From Sphaerospermopsis sp. SIO1G1 (lineage in GTDB: Bacteria > Cyanobacteriota > Cyanobacteriia > Cyanobacteriales > Nostocaceae), in NCBI GenBank assembly GCA_010672785.1, contig JAAHFX010000008.1:107369-171368 (forward strand): a stretch of DNA of 64,000 bases. Reading direction: 5' to 3'. Both the position numbers and the translations under genes were made by a program. Below, piece after piece: positions 33,442 through 42,511 of the stretch. The notes below the pieces were generated by a model. That model ran no database searches and was not told the origin of the DNA. It worked only from the letters and a program-made list of their open reading frames with translations. The first letter of the stretch is position 1; each line of letters begins with the position of its first letter.

Positions 33442-34800
33442 TTAGAACTTTAAATCTTCAGCCCGAATACTCAAGGGTGCTGAGGTTTGGGGAGTTTGGG
33501 AAGTTTGAGCAGGCGTTTTAGGTTTAGCAAAGTTTTGATTTGACAGTGCTAAAATAGCTCTTGCGTATTGGGGATCGTTCAAAGTACCGATTAAGTTGGG
33601 ATTATTTGCTAACTGGCGTTTTTGTGCAGTAGTTAAATTTAACTCGATATCAGGAACAATGCCTTTTTTATTAATATCTGTACCTTTGGGGGTATAATAA
33701 TGGGCTATGGTGACAGCTAAACCAGAACCATCTATCAGTTCATGAACTGATTGTACTAAGGCTTTTCCAAAGGTTTTCGTTCCTACTACTACTGCGCGAT
33801 TATTGTCTTTTAATGCGCCTGTAAGAATTTCACTGGCACTGGCAGAGTTACCATCTACAAGTACTGCTAGGGGTTGTTTCGTTAGGGCTGTGCGGTTAGC
33901 TTTTGTTTCCTGGCTTCCCCCTATCCGATCTACTGTTTTGACAATACCACCATTGTCTAACCACATCCTAGCTATTTCTATACTCTCTTGTAATAAACCA
34001 CCTGGGTTACCACGCAAATCTAAAACATAGGAATCTACTTTCTGTTTGTTTAATTCCCTAATTGCTCGCCGCATTTGATCTGCTGCATGACCACTAAATT
34101 CTCTGAGACGAATATAGCCAATTCTACGTCCTCCATCTTGTTTGAGGGTGTATCTGACTGTGGGAATTTCAATGGTTGCCCTGGTTAGTTTGACGTTAAA
34201 TGAACCTTTTCCTCGTCTTCGCAGTGTAAGAGTAAGACTTGTTCCTACTTTACCACGGATTAATTTTGATGCTTCTTCCACTTTCATTCTGGCAGTGGAT
34301 TTACCGTTAATGGCTATAATTTGATCGCCTTTTTTCATCCCTGCTCTAATAGCTGGTGAATTTTCTATGGGTTCAACAACTGTCAGCTTTGTGGTTGTGT
34401 CGTCTATTTCCATGCGGATACCAATTCCTGATACTTCCCCAGATGTTTGACTGGTTAAGGCTTGGAATTGTGTAGGATCTAAAAATCGCGTGTAGGGATC
34501 TTCTAGTCTTTGTAAAGCTTTGCGTATTTCTACGTATGCTTGTTCATTGGAAGTATATTGTTTACTTAATAAGCTTTGTCTGATTGCTTGCCAGTCTTGT
34601 TGATTAAATTGCCCATCAACATATTCCTGGTTAACCAGTTGCCACACTTGGTCAACTAACGCTTTAGGACTATCTTGTAAAGCAGCATGAACACATTTTG
34701 TCCATGCCTGACCAAATATAGATATAGTAGCAGTTGTAGCGATCGCTCCACCAATCAAAGCTGCCTGGAGCGGTGAGTGACGTTTGGCAAAATGATTCAT
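33442..34800 (-). CDS. C-terminal processing peptidase (S41 family)
   Basis: Periplasmic/lumenal serine protease of the Ctp family, which trims C-termini of exported proteins (CtpA matures photosystem II D1). The start ATG at 34800 (MNHFAKRHSPLQAALIGGA) gives a clean signal peptide; an in-frame codon 19 earlier is unlikely. A PDZ domain (about 110-180, EVSGIGIRMEIDD ... KGDQIIAINGKST) precedes the S41 core, with the catalytic Ser in VDGNSASASEILTGAL and Lys in VGTKTFGKALVQ. Choice between CtpA, CtpB and CtpC cannot be made from sequence alone; length (452 aa) fits CtpB or CtpC. Confidence 0.92.
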   Translation of the reverse strand: MNHFAKRHSPLQAALIGGAIATTATISIFGQAWTKCVHAALQDSPKALVDQVWQLVNQEYVDGQFNQQDWQAIRQSLLSKQYTSNEQAYVEIRKALQRLEDPYTRFLDPTQFQALTSQTSGEVSGIGIRMEIDDTTTKLTVVEPIENSPAIRAGMKKGDQIIAINGKSTARMKVEEASKLIRGKVGTSLTLTLRRRGKGSFNVKLTRATIEIPTVRYTLKQDGGRRIGYIRLREFSGHAADQMRRAIRELNKQKVDSYVLDLRGNPGGLLQESIEIARMWLDNGGIVKTVDRIGGSQETKANRTALTKQPLAVLVDGNSASASEILTGALKDNNRAVVVGTKTFGKALVQSVHELIDGSGLAVTIAHYYTPKGTDINKKGIVPDIELNLTTAQKRQLANNPNLIGTLNDPQYARAILALSNQNFAKPKTPAQTSQTPQTSAPLSIRAEDLKF

Positions 34801-35135
34801 GTATATTAGCTGGAATAATTGTATATTGACTATTGACTTATATTGACAGTCTAGCAATCAGGATTTCCTGAAAATTTTAAGTTTTCACCTCCCAATTTTA
34901 ACTGTTCTTTGTCCATCATTTTCATCTATGGGTAAATGATGTAGTACTTACTATCTTTTCGTTAAAAATTGTTGCTTTTGTGTGGTGTTTTTACGGTAAA
35001 AACAACAATAAGTATTCCATGACTTTAGTCATGGTTTAAGTTTTATACTTCATATGCTGTATTTAGGATAGCATTTTCTGAGTTTAATGGTAAGGCTTTT
35101 TTATAGTAGACAATAAAGTTTTCATTTTCTATGTT

Positions 35136-35816
35136 ATGCAGCACAGATTTAGATTCAAACCAGAGTTTTTGTGGCTATGTAAATTCAAAAAGATGGTAAT
35201 TGGGTGTGTTTTTATCCTCTCTGTTTGGTTAATTGTTACTACTATAACCTTAGTTTTTGCCTCATCCCAGCCTGTTGATGCTTTTTTTGTACTGGGGGGT
35301 AGTATTCACCGGGAAATCTATGTTGCTCAACAAGTTAAACAAGCTCCTCAAATACCTGTTCTCATTTCCCAAGGTTCTCCACATCCCTGTATTTGGTTAA
35401 TTTTTCAGCGAGAATCAGCAGACTTACAACAGGTGTGGTTGGAAAATTGCGCCCATTCTACTTTTGGGAATTTTTATTACAGTGTCCCCATTTTGAAAAG
35501 CTGGGGGGTTCATAAGGTAAAATTAATTACTTCTGGCTCTCATGTCTTCAGAGCTAAAATCATGGGAAGAATTCTGTTTGCTGCTCACGGTATCTGGGTA
35601 GAAATTGATGATGTTAAGGAAACAGGTATTCCAGGTAATCAAGAGTTTTTAATTAAAACAATATTAGATGTGACGCGTAGCATATTATGGGCAATGGTTA
35701 GTCAGTTTATTTATCCTCAATGTAATCATGTCACCAAGTTAATTGATGTGGATATAGCAGCATGGAAAGAAACAGGTTTTAGATGTGAACATCAAGGAGG
35801 AATTCAAAGCTATTAA
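35136..35816 (+). CDS. YdcF/DUF218 family protein
   Basis: A 226-aa protein with one N-terminal membrane segment (about residues 19-42) and a DUF218-type domain behind it: VDAFFVLGGSIHREIYVAQQ at the start, NCAHSTFGNFYYSVPILKSW in the middle and KVKLITSGSHVFRAKIMGRI near the end. DUF218 proteins are periplasm-facing and some act in envelope glycan (vancomycin or lipid) pathways. The exact role here is unknown. Confidence 0.85.
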   Translation: MQHRFRFKPEFLWLCKFKKMVIGCVFILSVWLIVTTITLVFASSQPVDAFFVLGGSIHREIYVAQQVKQAPQIPVLISQGSPHPCIWLIFQRESADLQQVWLENCAHSTFGNFYYSVPILKSWGVHKVKLITSGSHVFRAKIMGRILFAAHGIWVEIDDVKETGIPGNQEFLIKTILDVTRSILWAMVSQFIYPQCNHVTKLIDVDIAAWKETGFRCEHQGGIQSY

Positions 35817-35940
35817 CAGTTATCAGTTAACAGTTATCAGTTATCAGTTATCAGTTAACAGTTATCAGTTATCAGTTATCAGTTATTAGTTATCAGTTAT
35901 CAGTTATTAGTGTTCAGTTATTGTTGTTTACTAATAATTG
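35815..35940. repeat. Heptanucleotide tandem repeat array (STRR)
   Basis: About 17 copies of CAGTTAT or CAGTTAA (TATCAGTTATCAG...). It starts directly at the YdcF stop codon and runs to the DUF928 stop region. It is the longest such array in the window. Confidence 0.85.
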
Positions 35941-35955
35941 ATAACTGTCAGATTC

Positions 35956-36831
35956 TTATTCAAATTCGCTGTCTATTTCTTGTTGGTTGGGTTGTTCTTG
36001 TTGTTTTTTGGGTTGTTCAATTGTGATTTTCTGTTGTGGTGAATCTGGTTTTCTATTTCTCCTATTTTGGATTGTGGAAGAATCAGCCACTTGACAACAA
36101 TAATTAACCGAATATTGAGCAAATTCTTTGATTCCTACAGACTCTAATAATTCCTCCCATGCAGATTTGAACAGATGGTTTCCTTGCGAATTAGCTAGAA
36201 TTTCCACAGTTTCATGCCAAATTCCATATTTTGCATATAGTTTAGCTTTTGATAAGAGATCGTCTTGTAGATTATGTAAGTTTGTTAATTGTTGTTGTGT
36301 TAAAGTTTTCTTTTCTAATCTTCCAACTACAAATTTATCAGCATCTCTTTGTGTGGATTCACATTTGACTGTAAATCGCCAACCGTATATTTTATTTTCT
36401 GCTAATTGGAGTGTTTTTGGTAGTTTAACTTTCACTATACCTGGGCTATTAGGTAATGAAAATTTCTGTGTGTCAATATCTTTTTCAGGGTTTAATTCAA
36501 AAACTTGAAATTCTACTTGTTTATTAACAATGCTGCTATAAACATAAATAGTTGGATCAGGATTGACACTGGTGATCACATTATTATCAGGTGCAATAGC
36601 CATTAATTTGACTGAGTCTTTGTCTCCTGCATCACAACCACCCCTAACACCAGAACCTTCAGTTCTTTTTGGTGCTCCTCTATCAGCTACTTTGGGAAAC
36701 CTTACACTAACTTGAAATCCTGGGTTTAACTGTGCTTGACTATGGGTTGATACACTCAATATCATCAGTGTAGCCGTGAGAAGGTTGACAGCTATTTTTT
36801 TGGGGGTAAATGCGTAATTCTGTATGGACAT
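35956..36831 (-). CDS. DUF928 family exported protein
   Basis: A 291-aa protein with a signal peptide (residues 1-33, cleavage near HSQA-QL) and a DUF928 domain (GAPKRTEGSGVRGGCDAGDK ... YGWRFTVKC ... LYAKYGIWHETVEILANSQG). Several cysteines (GGC, KC, YCC) may pair outside the cytoplasm. DUF928 genes in filamentous cyanobacteria often sit near CHAT or kinase genes; here none is adjacent. Function unknown. The C-terminus is Gln-rich. Confidence 0.85.
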   Translation of the reverse strand: MSIQNYAFTPKKIAVNLLTATLMILSVSTHSQAQLNPGFQVSVRFPKVADRGAPKRTEGSGVRGGCDAGDKDSVKLMAIAPDNNVITSVNPDPTIYVYSSIVNKQVEFQVFELNPEKDIDTQKFSLPNSPGIVKVKLPKTLQLAENKIYGWRFTVKCESTQRDADKFVVGRLEKKTLTQQQLTNLHNLQDDLLSKAKLYAKYGIWHETVEILANSQGNHLFKSAWEELLESVGIKEFAQYSVNYCCQVADSSTIQNRRNRKPDSPQQKITIEQPKKQQEQPNQQEIDSEFE

Positions 36832-36918
36832 AATTTCTGCTCTAACTATAAGTTGAAAGAACCAGAAAATCTTATAAATAAGTATGTACTGATTCTGATT
36901 AAAATTTCGTATTTTACC

Positions 36919-37440
36919 CTATTCAGTAATGATACTGCTTTTTACTGGAATTAGATAGATAACTCCAGAAATTATTGTTAAAATTACAGAAATCCAAAAG
37001 GAAATTAATGCGGGAAGTTGCCAAGCTGATGATAAAGGTGCTATGAGTAGGGCGATCGCAATTATCTGACTAACTGTTTTTAATTTCCCCCAAATGTTTG
37101 CACCGCTGATGGTAGTTTGGTTGACACGCCATCCGGCGATCGCTAGTTCTCGTGCTAGGATGATAAATACTCCCCAAGCTGGAATTTTGCCGATTTCTAC
37201 TAATACTAATAATGGTGCAAGTACCAAGAGTTTATCTACTAATGGATCAAGAAATTTTCCTAAGTCTGTAATTTGGTTAAGTTTTCTGGCTAAGTATCCA
37301 TCTAACCAGTCTGTTAATGCTGCTATTAAAAAGATGGTTAAACATATCCATTTTGCTTGGGGTGTGGGAATATATAAACCATATAATAAAAATGGGATTC
37401 CTAAGAGTCGAGAAAAGGTGATTGTGTTGGGTATATTCAT
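36919..37440 (-). CDS. pgsA: CDP-diacylglycerol-glycerol-3-phosphate 3-phosphatidyltransferase
   Basis: Inner-membrane enzyme that makes phosphatidylglycerol phosphate, the committed step to phosphatidylglycerol, an essential thylakoid lipid of photosystems. The 173-aa protein contains the CDP-alcohol phosphotransferase signature: TDWLDGYLARKLNQITDLGKFLDPLVDK with DxxDGxxAR...GxxxDxxxD. Four to five membrane helices are predicted by hydropathy. MNIPNTITFSRLLGIPFLL is the family start. Confidence 0.95.
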   Translation of the reverse strand: MNIPNTITFSRLLGIPFLLYGLYIPTPQAKWICLTIFLIAALTDWLDGYLARKLNQITDLGKFLDPLVDKLLVLAPLLVLVEIGKIPAWGVFIILARELAIAGWRVNQTTISGANIWGKLKTVSQIIAIALLIAPLSSAWQLPALISFWISVILTIISGVIYLIPVKSSIITE

Positions 37441-37479
37441 TGTTTTAATGTTGGTTATTTTCTGATTTTTAATTCTTTC

Positions 37480-37545
37480 AGATCCCCGACTTCTATGATT
37501 AAGTAAACAATTTCATGACCAGTATATAACAGAAGTCGGGGATCT
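37480..37545. repeat. 15-bp perfect inverted repeat
   Basis: AGATCCCCGACTTCT (37480-37494) and AGAAGTCGGGGATCT (37531-37545), loop 36 bases. A shorter relative (AGATCCCCG) is the stem of the terminator at 42359. It lies between convergent-free pgsA and the Uma2 gene and touches the ancestral Uma2 stop. Confidence 0.7.
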
Positions 37546-38110
37546 ATTGCAGTTTTAAACAATCAAATAATTCTCCTAATGTCAATTTTAAGTCTTTAGC
37601 TAATTCAGGAACTGGTAATATATCTGTTTCGTTTTATAAATAAATAGGTTGTTGATTTTGGAGATAAATAATTATATTAAATTCTTCGGGAATAATTAAC
37701 CAACCTAAGCTAGTTCCGTGATTTAAACAATGTAAAATATTTTTTGTAGGTTTGGTGATACTTTGTTCAGGAGAAATAATTTCAATTGTCCAATCTGGAT
37801 AGGTTTTAAAAGCATTGGCAATATTTCCTTTTTCATCTACAGGGATTCTATTCCATGCAAATACAGCTATATCAAAAACTATGGAACGTCCTCCAAATGT
37901 ACACCTTAATTCTGGAAAAGCAAGAGCGATTTTTTTAGGTTTAACTACACTATTAACAGTAGTTACTAATTCACCTTGGATTGTACTATGTTTACCTTGT
38001 GGCATGGGTTTTTGATCTATTCCTCCATTAATATATTCACTTGCAGGTTTAGTTTCTGGTAGTTGTAAAAATTCCTCTAAACTTAATTTTTGTGCAGGTG
38101 TGGCAACCAT
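37544..38110 (-). pseudogene. Uma2 family endonuclease with an in-frame TAA near its end
   Basis: Uma2/DUF820 nuclease, a PD-(D/E)xK fold very common in cyanobacteria. The frame from 38110 starts MVATPAQKLSLEEFLQLPET and carries ELRCTFGGRSIVFDIAVF and the DWTIEIISPEQS region. A TAA at 37634 ends it at 158 aa. The same frame continues for 29 codons of good family C-terminus (NETDILPVPELAKDLKLTLG ...) to a TAG at 37544. The usual length of ~185 aa is restored by reading through. The core is intact, so the shorter product may still fold. Confidence 0.75.
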
Positions 38111-38240
38111 AATTTTTTAAACTCCCAAAATTTATTTTCTATATTTTAGAATAAAGCGAAAAATCATTTATATAATAGTCAGAGATGATATAACTTTAAC
38201 TTTTTATTAAACAAATATTCACAGATATTTACAAATATAT

Positions 38241-38352
38241 AGGACTTACGTAAAATATCTCTTTCCTCATACCGCTGTGTTCTTTGTACCTGGAGTGGTA
38301 TGTCTTCGACACGCTATGCGAACGATTATTCCATAGCTTGTGTGTAAGTCCT
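38241..38352. repeat. GGACTTACG-type MITE, copy B
   Basis: AGGACTTACGTAA... to ...TGTGTAAGTCCT, 112 bp. It has the same end sequence as the copy at 29769 with an unrelated interior that includes GGTATGTCTTCGACACGC. Confidence 0.72.
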
Positions 38353-38371
38353 AATATAATAAAAATCTGGT

Positions 38372-38563
38372 ATTCAAATTACTAAAGACAGTGATTTTAT
38401 TGATTTGGTTTATCCCTTGGGTACACCTCCTCAAATTATTTAGTTAACTTGTGGAAATGTTACTAATAACAACTTGCGTAAACTCCTATATCTTACTTTA
38501 GCTGATGCTTTAGAAAAATTGCATCAAGGAGAAATGATTGTAGAAATTAATTCTAAATTGTAG
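38372..38563 (+). pseudogene. DUF5615 (PIN-like toxin) C-terminal fragment
   Basis: IQITKDSDFIDLVYPLGTPP then, after an in-frame TAG, LTCGNVTNNNLRKLLYLTLA to EINSKL. This is the C-terminal half of DUF5615 proteins, small Mut7-C/PIN-like putative toxins. There is no start and no N-terminal half. It begins about 20 bases after a GGACTTACG-type MITE, which may mark the break. Confidence 0.8.
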
Positions 38564-38746
38564 TTGGGCAGAAAATACGTAATTTACTATTATCAATATT
38601 TGTTTATATGAAAATTCAAAAAATAGATATTTCCGCATCTGCGTTTATCTGCGTCCATCTGCGTTAAACTAAAAATGACTATCAAAATAGACGTTTAGTC
38701 TCCTGACATGGGATGATCTGTATCTTGAAATCATCCACAGCAAACC

Positions 38747-40156
38747 ATGACTAATACAGATTTTCGCATTGAACGAGACTCAATGGGCGATCGCCAAATT
38801 CCCAACCACGTTTATTATGGTATTCAAACCCAACGTGCGATTGAAAATTTCCCCATCAGCGGTTTAAAACCTTTACCCACCTATGTTAACGCCGGTTTAT
38901 ATATCAAAAAAGCAACCGCGATAGTTAACGGTGAACTCAATTGTATTCCCGCAGATATCAGCAAAGCTATCATTCAAGCAACCGATGAAATTTTAGCCGG
39001 TAAACTCCGTGAACAGTTCGTCGTTGACGTTTACCAAGCAGGTGCAGGAACATCTCACCACATGAACATTAACGAAGTTCTCTCTAACCGCGCTTTAGAA
39101 ATTCTGGGGGAGGAAAAAGGTAACTATAAAAAAGTTAGTCCGAATGATCACGTTAACTATGGACAGTCTACCAATGATGTTATCCCTACCGCCATCCGCA
39201 TCGGTGGTTTATTAGCACTTTCCCAAACCCTGCACCCCGCTTTAGAAATTGCCATTTCCACCTTAGAAGCAAAAGCGGTGGAATTTCAAGATATTGTCAA
39301 ATCAGGAAGAACTCATTTACAAGATGCTGTACCCGTGCGTTTGGGTGAAAACTTTCGTGCTTGGGCGCAAATTCTCAGCGAACATCAAAACCGATTATAC
39401 ACCGCCTCTGGAGATTTAATGGTTCTTGGTTTAGGTGGAAGTGCAGCCGGTACAGGAATGAACACTCACCCAGAATACCGAAAACGGGTAGTAGAGGTAC
39501 TGTCTCAATTGTTAGAAATGCCTTTAGAACCAGCATCCCATTTAATGGCCGCCATGCAAAGTATGGGTGCATTTGTGAATGTATCTGGTGCGGTGCGAAA
39601 TTTAGCTCAGGATATGGTTAAAATCTCCCATGACCTGCGTTTAATGGACTCTGGACCCAAAACCGGATTTAAGGAAATTCAACTACCTCCAGTCCAACCA
39701 GGTTCTTCAATTATGCCAGGTAAGTATAATCCTGTCATGGCAGAGATGACATCAATGGTATGTTTCCAGGTTATGGGATATGATAACGCGATCGCCCTGG
39801 CAGCACAAGCGGGACAGTTAGAATTAAATGTAATGATGCCATTAATTGCATACAATTTAATTCACAGTATTGAGATTTTAGGGAATACAATTTCGGCTTT
39901 AACTAATAGTTGTATTCAAGGAATTACTGCCAACAAAGAAAGATGTTTAGGTTATGCTGAGGGAAGTTTAGCTTTAGTGACAGCGTTAAATACACACATC
40001 GGTTATTTGAATGCTGCTGCTGTTGCGAAGGAATCTTTGGAAACTGGAAAATCACTGCGTCAAATTGTTTTGGAAAAGGGTTTAATGACGGAAGATGAAT
40101 TAGCTAATGTTTTAGATTTGGAACAAATGAGTTCTATCGTTCCGTTGTCAAATTAA
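38747..40156 (+). CDS. aspA: Aspartate ammonia-lyase / fumarase class II-type lyase
   Basis: Splits L-aspartate to fumarate and ammonia. The 469-aa protein has the aspartase/fumarase superfamily signature GSSIMPGKYNPVM (catalytic Ser loop), the upstream SGRTHLQDAVPVRLG and GQSTNDVIPTAIRIGG motifs, and the N-terminal ERDSMGDRQIPNHVYYGIQT. The aspartase rather than fumarase assignment rests on the overall length and N-terminal MGDR-IPNHVYYG motif. Confidence 0.92.
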   Translation: MTNTDFRIERDSMGDRQIPNHVYYGIQTQRAIENFPISGLKPLPTYVNAGLYIKKATAIVNGELNCIPADISKAIIQATDEILAGKLREQFVVDVYQAGAGTSHHMNINEVLSNRALEILGEEKGNYKKVSPNDHVNYGQSTNDVIPTAIRIGGLLALSQTLHPALEIAISTLEAKAVEFQDIVKSGRTHLQDAVPVRLGENFRAWAQILSEHQNRLYTASGDLMVLGLGGSAAGTGMNTHPEYRKRVVEVLSQLLEMPLEPASHLMAAMQSMGAFVNVSGAVRNLAQDMVKISHDLRLMDSGPKTGFKEIQLPPVQPGSSIMPGKYNPVMAEMTSMVCFQVMGYDNAIALAAQAGQLELNVMMPLIAYNLIHSIEILGNTISALTNSCIQGITANKERCLGYAEGSLALVTALNTHIGYLNAAAVAKESLETGKSLRQIVLEKGLMTEDELANVLDLEQMSSIVPLSN

Positions 40157-40171
40157 TAATTTATTTTGTAG

Positions 40172-40192
40172 GGGTTTAGCAATGCTAAACCC
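40172..40192. repeat. GTTTAGC-type short palindrome
   Basis: GGGTTTAGCAATGCTAAACCC: 9-bp arms around AAT. The same palindrome core occurs at 62312-62331. It lies between the aspA stop and a truncated Uma2 N-terminus. Confidence 0.7.
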
Positions 40193-40199
40193 ACTGATT

Positions 40200-40334
40200 T
40201 TAATCAATAATAAATGAACCATCTTGAATTGTCACAATCGATCTGAATTGTTTGGTATTATATGCTATTGGTTTACCATCACTGTCTGGATATATGATTT
40301 CTGTTGTTTGAGTTGGTGAAATTGAGGTTTTCAT
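40200..40334 (-). pseudogene. Uma2 N-terminal remnant (44 aa)
   Basis: MKTSISPTQTTEIIYPDSDG then KPIAYNTKQFRSIVTIQDGS matches the conserved opening of a large Uma2 subgroup (EIIYPDSDGxPMAxNTxQF), including an AGAGGTAG box before the ATG. It ends after 44 residues next to the GTTTAGC palindrome. The nuclease core is missing. Confidence 0.72.
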
Positions 40335-40459
40335 TTTTTCTACCTCTGACAAAACATAATATTTTTCAATCTATTCCATTTTGGAAATTTTAGCTGATAG
40401 CTGCTGGATACTTAAAAATCGTTTATATTGTAATATAATAACGCAATTATAAATTTATC

Positions 40460-41431
40460 ATGCAGACACAAAAACCATCCGTTAGTTTAATTCAGGCTAA
40501 ATCCTACGAACAACAAGCTTTAAGAGAATCCTTAACTACACTCCTAGAACCTTTAGGAGGAATAGCAGCTTTTGTAAAACCCGGCAACCGTGTTCTCCTC
40601 AAACCTAATTTATTAACCGGTTCTCGTCCTACAAAAGAATGTACAACCCGCCCTGAATTAGTCCGTGCTGTAGCTGAAATGGTAATTGAAGTTGGTGGTA
40701 AACCATTTTTGGGAGATAGTCCTGCTTTTGGTAGTGCTAAAGGTGTGGCAACTGCTAATGGTTTATTACAAATTGCAGAAGAATTAAATATCCCTATTGT
40801 TGAGTTTCACGGTAAACGTTATCAAACAGTAAATGATAATTTTAACCATCTGTTATTATCCAAAGAAGCAATGGATGCAGATGTAATTATCAACCTCCCT
40901 AAAGTTAAATCTCATATGCAATTAACCATGACTTTAGGTGTAAAAAATCTGTTTGGTTGTGTACCTGGAAAAATGAAAGCTTGGTGGCATTTAGAAGCAG
41001 GAAAAGACGCTAACCGTTTTGGGGAAATGTTAGTGGAAACTGCTAGGGCAATCAACCCCAATTTGACTATTTTAGATGGTATCATTGGCCATGAAGGTAA
41101 TGGTCCTAGTGGTGGAGAACCCCGTGAATTAGGACTTTTAGCTGCTGCTGAAAATGTCTTTGCTTTGGATAGAGCAGTCTTAGAAGTTCTCAAAGTTAAT
41201 CCTAGCAAAGTTCCTACTGTTGCCGCTTCTCAAAGACTAGGTATTTGTCCTCAGTTAGATGAAATTGATTTTCCTCATTTAACTCCTGATGTTATGCAAG
41301 TGCAAGATTGGCAACTTCCGGAGAAACTCATGCCAATTGATTTTGCTATGCCTCGTGTGATCAAATCTACTTTCAAACATCTTTATATCCGCTTTATTAA
41401 AGAACCAATGAATGCTTACAGTAAGGCGTAA
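40460..41431 (+). CDS. DUF362 domain protein
   Basis: A 323-aa protein of the DUF362 family: KPGNRVLLKPNLLTGSRPTK near the N-terminus, VGGKPFLGDSPAFGSAKGVA, IINLPKVKSHMQLTMTLGVK, and DGIIGHEGNGPSGGEPRELG. Cysteines here do not form the ferredoxin-like cluster found in longer members. Members have been linked with Fe-S or cofactor metabolism, but no reaction is established. It is monocistronic. Confidence 0.88.
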   Translation: MQTQKPSVSLIQAKSYEQQALRESLTTLLEPLGGIAAFVKPGNRVLLKPNLLTGSRPTKECTTRPELVRAVAEMVIEVGGKPFLGDSPAFGSAKGVATANGLLQIAEELNIPIVEFHGKRYQTVNDNFNHLLLSKEAMDADVIINLPKVKSHMQLTMTLGVKNLFGCVPGKMKAWWHLEAGKDANRFGEMLVETARAINPNLTILDGIIGHEGNGPSGGEPRELGLLAAAENVFALDRAVLEVLKVNPSKVPTVAASQRLGICPQLDEIDFPHLTPDVMQVQDWQLPEKLMPIDFAMPRVIKSTFKHLYIRFIKEPMNAYSKA

Positions 41432-42068
41432 AATCTAGAATAAACACCTGCTTTTAGTGGTTTTTTTTTGCTATTTACGTATGCGATAAGTATTTATTGT
41501 TCACGACTGACTACTTGCAAGTGAGTGCAAATACAGTACATTTACTCCCAGACTGATCTGTGGAGTAAAGTTTTTTATACTTCATTTTCCGGAATTTCTG
41601 TAAATTTGAGTGTATGTAAATTTAAGTGATTGGCCATAAAAATAATCTGAGCAGGGGTTAAGCTAATGTTTTATTTTGATGACACCTAACCACAAAAACT
41701 CGATTAACTCCCTTGAGCAGTACATCTATATGCTAGGATTCTGGGATGTTAGAACTGTTGAAAACATTTATCTGAGAAGCACAGTACATTCAATAATACT
41801 GTGATAATGATCACAAAAAACAGTAACTCTGATAAATGTAAAAATTCTCTACTGAAGTTACTATCTACGTAGAAAACAATTCAGTTGATTGATATTTTAT
41901 CTGTAGCAAAACAGTCATGTATAACAACAAAATGTGCCAGTTTATAAACCGGATAAATATTTTCACAGAGCTAGTTTTTAATTGAGATGAGAAAAATAGC
42001 TAAAATAGGATTGATACTCTCCTTGAGAGTGTAGAACTACAAGTGATAGGAACACACAGAATTTTTTT
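41432..42068. other. Intergenic stretch without a gene
   Basis: About 640 bases between DUF362 and a small membrane protein. I see no ORF with coding character, no RNA fold and no member of the dispersed repeats. The antisense frame at 41978-42181 is a shadow. The promoter of the following gene is probably in the last 100 bases. Confidence 0.5.
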
Positions 42069-42287
42069 ATGGATTCAAATAGCCAGTCTGCCAAGCCTCC
42101 CGATGCATACTCCCAACCATTGGCAGATATACTGGGAACAATCATTGCACTAACAACCTTGATCTTACCTGTATTTATCATTTCTCATTTTTCTTCAACT
42201 AGTGGTGTTGAATATCAGGAACTTCACACCTATCACTTAGCTGGAGGTAGAAAATTAAGTGTTAATACCTCAAAAACTCAATTATGA
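42069..42287 (+). CDS. Small single-pass membrane protein (72 aa)
   Basis: A 72-aa protein with a polar N-terminus (MDSNSQSAKPPDAYSQPLAD), one membrane helix (about 22-42, ILGTIIALTTLILPVFIISHF) and a hydrophilic C-terminus. A strong terminator follows 70 bases downstream, supporting an independent gene. I do not recognise the family. Confidence 0.62.
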   Translation: MDSNSQSAKPPDAYSQPLADILGTIIALTTLILPVFIISHFSSTSGVEYQELHTYHLAGGRKLSVNTSKTQL

Positions 42288-42358
42288 CATAGTAATTATA
42301 AATGACTCACACTATGAACAATCTCAGATAAAAAAGTGTGGTTAATCCCACAGGATCA

Positions 42359-42400
42359 AGATCCCCGGTTTCGATAATCAATCGGGGATCTGCCCTTTTT
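42359..42400 (+). terminator. Rho-independent terminator
   Basis: AGATCCCCG (42359-42367) / CGGGGATCT (42383-42391) stem followed by GCCCTTTTT. It ends the small membrane protein transcript ahead of ppa. Confidence 0.8.
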
Positions 42401-42511
42401 AGAGAAAGACTTTGGGAACAGATCCACAATTGCCTTAGAATCTTACACGGGGAACTAAACTCGGTTCTGCCTAAATTTACTAAAATGTTATGTTAGCGAA
42501 GGAGTGTAGCT

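Noticed and set aside
39361..39621. Plus-strand frame inside aspA
   Set aside because: Alternative-frame shadow of a conserved enzyme gene.
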